Shown piece by piece: positions 59,737 through 64,000 of a stretch of 64,000 nt of DNA. The stretch is from Phytophthora hibernalis (Eukaryota > Oomycota > Peronosporomycetes > Peronosporales > Peronosporaceae): the NCBI GenBank assembly GCA_012656075.1, contig JAAKBF010000156.1:1-64000 (forward strand), in the 5' to 3' direction. Each line of letters opens with the position of its first letter. Position 1 is the first letter of the stretch. Made by a program: the position numbers and the translations under genes. The notes beneath the pieces are model-generated. The model ran no database searches and was not told the DNA's origin. It saw only the letters and a program-made list of their open reading frames with translations.

Positions 59737-60626
59737 TTACGCTTGAGTGATCTCCCAGACCTCAATGTCGGAGGCAATGTAATGTGGATGATACTCGGCT
59801 GCGTCGATTACCCTCAGCGAGAACTTGTGCGCTTGCATAAGCTGCCAAAACCTTTGCTTCGGTTGAAAATGCTGGTAATGGCGATGCTCGTAGGAAATGA
59901 GAATACGCGTGTGCGGTCGACTGAGCAGTGTCAATGCCTCCACAAGCGGTTCGATGGGGTACAGTCGTGGTAGGATGCAGTCCGACACCAAAATGAGGTC
60001 CGGTAGAGCTCCGGGACCAGTCTCTTCGATGGAGGTTGGCCCCACTCGTACCCTTCAACGTCAACCACTACGTGGTTGTCAATAGCTCCGTCCTCCAATG
60101 CAAGATCAGCATTCTCCTGCATGATGAAGCGGACGTTGTCCATGTCCGTCAGCACTACTCGTCCAGCGTGAAGTAGCATCGCCGCTGCGATGCCCACCGC
60201 GCCCGTGCCACTGCCCAATTCCAGCACGAACGGGTCATCAGACTCCACCAAAGCTCTTGGATCTTGTGCTGCTCGATGTTCCAGGTGCTTCAAGAGCACA
60301 CACGCTGCCGGCCACACTGTGAGACCCGTGCCGAAGCCATTAAGCTCTCCCTGCAGCACCTGCTTGACCCGCAGCGGGCGACCGCCGACCGTCTCTTGGA
60401 AATACGGAGCCATGGAGAACGCGTCACGCCACGCAAGCGTCTGCCACGCCAATTCAAGGGGCTTCTTAGTGTCGATGATACATTCCGGCACTTGATTAGA
60501 TCGAAGATTTGGAGCTTTATCATCGGAGGACGCTTTGATCTGTTGTTGCTGCTGTTGCTGGACCTTGTGCTTCACACCCTGCCGCAGTAGCTGCATGAAC
60601 TTCTTCCTGTTGTCGGACTCGGCCAT
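59737..60626 (-). CDS. Family-16 (METTL21/23-like) protein lysine methyltransferase (apparent frameshift)
   Basis: ATG at 60,626. The N-terminus is basic with a Q7 run. The SAM-binding core has LELGSGTGAVGIAAA (motif I), VVLTDMDN (motif II acidic residue) and NHVVVDVEGYEWG. After a break at a GGGG run (about 60,039) it continues LPDLILVSDCILPRLYPIEP, the post-motif with an SD in place of the usual AD/SD-hY. RILISYEHRH and IASDIEVWEI end the protein. Adding one G joins VEGYEWG to PTSIEETGPG and restores about 296 residues, a normal size for Methyltransf_16. These enzymes methylate lysines of chaperones, elongation factors and similar proteins; the substrate here is unknown. It converges on the lipase/J gene with a 21-bp gap. 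Confidence 0.8.
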
Positions 60627-60823
60627 CGTTAATAGTGACTTCGGGGGACTGCGACAGATATTAGGATATCGATGTCAATTGAACTATGCGCGGGCAGAAA
60701 TGGGTCTAAAATTCGTATGTACGTGTGTTTTCCAGTCTAAACATGAACACTACATTTGTCGAGCGTCTACTTGTCGTGGCGAATTGCTTGATGAACCGTG
60801 ACGTGGGCGTCGCTGATCGTCTG

Positions 60824-61731
60824 CTATGAAGACTCGTCGGCTGAATCACCGCTCGATTGCTGCAGGAAGGAGGAGAGACGCACCGGCGAAGGCGACGCGT
60901 CTCGGTCTTTCCTGCGCGATGACTTCTTGCTCTTCTTGGAGCGCTTATGTCGTCGAGAGCGGTCGTCGTCCGAGTCCGAGTCACTACCATCCGAGTCCGA
61001 AGACTTTCGTCGACCCTTGTGGCTCTTCCTGCACAACACAAGCAAACGCGCCGTCAGAAGCTGGCAACAAAGTGGACGTCAGCTTAACAACCAACTCACT
61101 TTTCTTGCGATTTTTGTGCTTGGAGCGTCGACGCTCATCCTCGCTGCTCGAATCGTCCGACGAGGACGAACGCGAGCGCTTCTTGTGTTTCTTCTTCCTC
61201 TTCTTCGAGCTGCCTCCTGCCAATCTCTACACCCACAACACCGTCAGAACCTCATCGTAAACCAATTAACCCCCTACTCAGCCGCACCTTCTCCCTGGCA
61301 GCGTCCAGCTTCTTCCTGTACTCTTTCATCTCCTTCTCCCCATTGCCACTGAGGTCCAATTTATCTGCATTCTCCTTCTTGAACTGCTCCCACGTCGGTC
61401 GGTTGGGGTCGCTGATGCGGTCGGCAATCGTGCGCTCCTCCTTGCCCGTGACCATGCGCATAAAGGCGTCCATGGTCGCAGACTGAGCTGCTACTTCCAC
61501 TGCGACATTCTGTTGCTTCTTCACTGGAGGCTGTCGGTTAAAAGAATTGATAAAGACGTCAGCACTCCAAGAAACAAGTACCTCCAATAAAAGCCAAAGA
61601 ATCCATACCGCTGAGGCCGCGCGGACGGCGCGTTGACGTTCGAAGCGGTCGTCATCGATCTGTCGGTCCTGCAGCTGGCTGTAGTCCACCCCCGACGAGC
61701 GCTTGAGCCCATACCCGTCCGACCTTCCCAT
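60824..61731 (-). CDS. FAM133-like RS-rich nuclear protein (4 exons)
   Basis: ATG at 61,731. Introns with GT-AG ends at 61,531-61,608, 61,217-61,277 and 61,029-61,099 (78, 61 and 71 nt). The conserved core is PNRPTWEQFKKENADKLDL then KEYRKKLDAAREK, the arrangement of the FAM133 family (RPTWEE...ELEKHREKLL). It is followed by Lys/Arg/Ser tails: SKKRKKKHKKRSRSSSSDD and SSDSDGSDSDSDDDRSRRHK. The last junction is one base out of phase and would be repaired by one more A at the end of exon 3. Likely a nuclear-speckle or splicing-associated protein, by family analogy only. Its start is 142 bp from UMP1's, in divergent orientation. Confidence 0.65.
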
Positions 61732-61873
61732 ACAGTTAGTATTAACTTAGCGACCAATTGGCTCTGCGATGGCTACAGTTAGGTTCCCACGCTAACGCAT
61801 AATATATCCATTCAATAGGATAATAATATCTGAATCCCCATTTTGGATCTCTCACCAAGAAGCTCGGATCAAC
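61732..61873. promoter_or_regulatory. Shared divergent promoter interval
   Basis: 142 bp between the starts of the FAM133-like gene (leftward) and UMP1 (rightward). It must hold both 5' regions. No specific element could be assigned. Confidence 0.5.
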
Positions 61874-62529
61874 ATGGTACTAGCCGGAAGAGCAGCTCCG
61901 TCCTCTGTCTGGGCCTATAACTGATCGTTGTTATGTGTGACAGAACTCTGCCAGTCTCCCCCTTGTGCGCGCGCCTCCCGACGCCCTGCGCTTCGGCTTC
62001 TACAGCGCCAGCGAAGACGTGCGACCGGTGCACGAGGTGCAGCGTCTGCAGACGACGGTGCGTGGCCAGTTTGAAGCTGTTTTAAGGGATATTTTACTAA
62101 GTTTCTATTGTTTTATGTTGCTGCAGCACCATCAGAACAACTGGGAGCTCAAAATGGCGACGGTGGAGCAGGTCTACGGCAAGGCGGCGGCCATGCGTCT
62201 GCGCACGGAGAAGGCGGTGCTCGAGCAGTTTACGGTACGAAGAAGGCGACAGGATTTCTCTTTGTACTGGACACAGATTGACAGGTGGTTTGTTGACTGT
62301 GTGCAGCGTCTCCCGGGACTGCCGAGCTCGCACGCTGGCCTGGACACGCTCACGGGCGCTGACGAACAGATCGAGTTCACGGACTTCCTCAACGGTAGGT
62401 GACGGGTTTTCTTTGTCGAAAATAATGGAGATCTGATGTGTACTGTTTTGGTTTGCAGACCCCAATGAACACCCTGAGAACTCGTTCCGTGTGCATGAGG
62501 CGATGGAAGTGAAGCTCTCGATTTTCTAA
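61874..62529 (+). CDS. UMP1: Proteasome maturation factor UMP1 (POMP), 5 exons
   Basis: Chaperone of 20S proteasome assembly, degraded when the core particle matures. Exons join across GT-AG introns 61,877-61,943, 62,058-62,126, 62,235-62,306 and 62,395-62,458 (67, 69, 72 and 64 nt). The product is about 130 residues: PDALRFGFYSASEDVRPVHE, WELKMATVEQVYGKAAAMRL, RLPGLPSSHAGLDTLTGADE and EFTDFLNDPNE, ending EVKLSIF. PDALRFG, LPSS-x-GL and the FLNDP block are the family signature, closest in style to plant UMP1. The start is less certain. With ATG 61,874 the first exon codes only Met; reading through to a 37-nt intron would add ten residues. The final codon boundaries are clean and no frame break is seen. 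Confidence 0.9.
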
Positions 62530-62722
62530 GCTGGAGGCAACACTGGTTCAAGCAAATGATGAAGTCAAGTTACTCGTATAAGGGTGAACCTTACCCATTC
62601 GCACCCTGACAAGTACAACAAGGATACGAAGACGACGTTGATGGAAACGGTAACTATATTCATTCATCTCTGTTTTCTCTTTTCAATTATACACTTCCTT
62701 CCTCAACGTGATATGAACATAC

Positions 62723-64000
62723 TCAATTCGATGCCTCCTGCGTCGGTGCTGCAGCCATGAGAGCTAAACAGTGCAGCTCCTCGTGTCGCACTGGTTCTTC
62801 TTCATCCCCGGCAGAAACGAGGATGTTCTGCCGCTGCAACAAGCGCTGCAGACCCTGTGTAGACATCAGTGAACACATGACGTCAAGTCGCTCATCTGGC
62901 TCGGGAGTCTTCGTAGTATCTTCACTGCTTGCACCAGATGCTGTTCTCTTCGCGTCTGATGCACGTGCATCCTTCTCCTTTTCAGACTCATCATTTGATA
63001 AATCCATCGCATCGCCACCAGTAAAGCCAAATCCTTCGCACACAAGGTTTTGGTCTGAACTCGCATCCGAAAGTCCTTCGTGCATGGCGGAAATTGTCTT
63101 TCGCGCGGATTCTTTCAGAAGCGGGTCATCCGATGCTAATTGCTCACGCAGCTGGAAGGCATCTCCAACAGTCAAGTGGCCATTGTTCACCAAGAACTCG
63201 ACCTGTGCCTTTAGCACCAAACTCTCCTCTTCGGGTGCATTGACCGTTTGCAACTCGGCACCTTCAGGCATCGATGCAGTCTCTGTCGCAATATGTCCCA
63301 AAACTGCTAGAACAGAAGGATACATTGCAGCTTGTGGGTTTGCAAGCAACGGCGTAGCCTTTTTCGAGTTCAGGTACGAAAAGTAACTCATGTAGCTGTT
63401 CCACCACGTCTCACCCGCCACCGGCTCCGACAACTTCTTGGACTCTTCATGTTCCAGTTCTCGAAGCGCCCGAGCTGCTTCCGTACTCACCCACTCCCAG
63501 AACATGCCCCAAGTCACAGGTCCTTCAAACGAATCATCTTCTATCACTGACATAGTCCTCTCATAACCACTCTCCGAGATGGAGCCCATCGCATTATAGA
63601 GCTTTTTCATCAGCTTAATGCAAGCTTCCTTCGTGATGGTGCCTGAGGCTTCCGGATCAAACTCGTCAAACAGAATCCGTGCTCCGAGCTCTAATCGATC
63701 GATATGTTCCTTCGCATTTTGCTGACTTGTGAAATAACCCGCTGTCGATGCAGAGTACACCTTGGATCCAGCGAAGAAGCCTAGCATGCCGCCCACAACT
63801 GCTGCACTTGTAGCTGCCACAATACCCACTGGCCCTGCTGCAAGCCCTGCCGTGCTCCACATCCCTAAGGCCGATGCCACACTATAAGCTCCGATACCTG
63901 CACCTGCTGCTGCTGCCGTACGACTGGCGATGACTTCACCTGTCTTCAAGCGAAAATCTTGCATCATTAGCTGCTCGGTGGTCGTTGAAAGCACACCCAG
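62723..64000 (-). CDS. Paralogue of the lipase/J-domain protein, C-terminal part (5' truncated by the window)
   Basis: An uninterrupted frame enters from the right edge and ends at 62,723, covering about 425 residues. It aligns with the last third of the 55.3-59.7 kb gene: LKTGEV, GPVGIVAATSAAVVGG in the Gly/Ala-rich hydrophobic region, AKEHIDRLELGAR, an EF-hand-like DEFDPEASGTITKEA, FEGPVTW, FWEWVSTEAAR, then RLDVMCSLMS and HEELHCLAL near the end. The middle of the C-terminus (acidic, Ser-rich) has diverged. Because the frame is intact, it shows where the other copy's breaks fall. Whether it also has lipase and J domains cannot be seen here. Convergent with UMP1, 193 bp apart. Confidence 0.85.
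   Translation of the reverse strand: MGVLSTTTEQLMMQDFRLKTGEVIASRTAAAAGAGIGAYSVASALGMWSTAGLAAGPVGIVAATSAAVVGGMLGFFAGSKVYSASTAGYFTSQQNAKEHIDRLELGARILFDEFDPEASGTITKEACIKLMKKLYNAMGSISESGYERTMSVIEDDSFEGPVTWGMFWEWVSTEAARALRELEHEESKKLSEPVAGETWWNSYMSYFSYLNSKKATPLLANPQAAMYPSVLAVLGHIATETASMPEGAELQTVNAPEEESLVLKAQVEFLVNNGHLTVGDAFQLREQLASDDPLLKESARKTISAMHEGLSDASSDQNLVCEGFGFTGGDAMDLSNDESEKEKDARASDAKRTASGASSEDTTKTPEPDERLDVMCSLMSTQGLQRLLQRQNILVSAGDEEEPVRHEELHCLALMAAAPTQEASN

Noticed and set aside
60535..60801. Plus-strand frame over the methyltransferase start
   Set aside because: Cys/Leu runs come from the antisense of the glutamine run; the minus-strand methyltransferase explains the region.

Overview
This looks like nuclear DNA of an oomycete (Phytophthora/Pythium-like; genus not determinable). 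The grounds are short GT-AG introns of about 60-80 nt, a plant-like UMP1, and decayed MULE, PIF/Harbinger, Crypton, Tc1/mariner and Ulp1-type elements of kinds I know from oomycete genomes. That assignment rests on recognition, not on a search.

Region 1 (about 66-34,083) is one uninterrupted tandem array of a roughly 545-554 bp unit. Every unit carries one minus-strand tRNA-Ile gene with anticodon AAU, giving 62 copies. Each has internal A and B boxes and a T-run terminator directly after the discriminator base. Both array ends lie inside the window. About 56 copies read as identical; the outer copies, a few near the left end and the last one carry changes. In the tRNA entries, 'spacer' means the sequence just 3' of that tRNA (lower coordinates). 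G1-G4 is the length of a variable G run there. 'C-type' and 'T-type' are two linked spacer haplotypes (GGCCC with ACAC, or GGTCC with ATGC) and 'mixed' is a recombinant. 'T4b' means a second T4 run about 10 nt after the first.

Region 2 (about 34.1-55.2 kb) is AT-richer and gene-poor, a graveyard of mobile elements. In order it holds a DDE fragment, a Crypton-type tyrosine recombinase, a 4.26-kb Tc1/mariner-like element with TIRs and a TA duplication, a Harbinger fragment, three MULE remnants, an HTH/acidic-repeat/Ulp1 gene and a second mariner-like element with TIRs of about 120 bp.

Region 3 (55.3-64.0 kb) is compact and genic. It has a large lipase-J-domain fusion gene, a family-16 methyltransferase, a FAM133-like RS protein, the proteasome chaperone UMP1, and a second copy of the fusion gene running off the right edge in the opposite direction. 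The two fusion-gene copies converge on the three small genes.

Most reading-frame breaks in Region 3 are repaired by adding one base to a homopolymer, and homopolymer lengths also vary between array copies. Some apparent pseudogenes may therefore be assembly indels.
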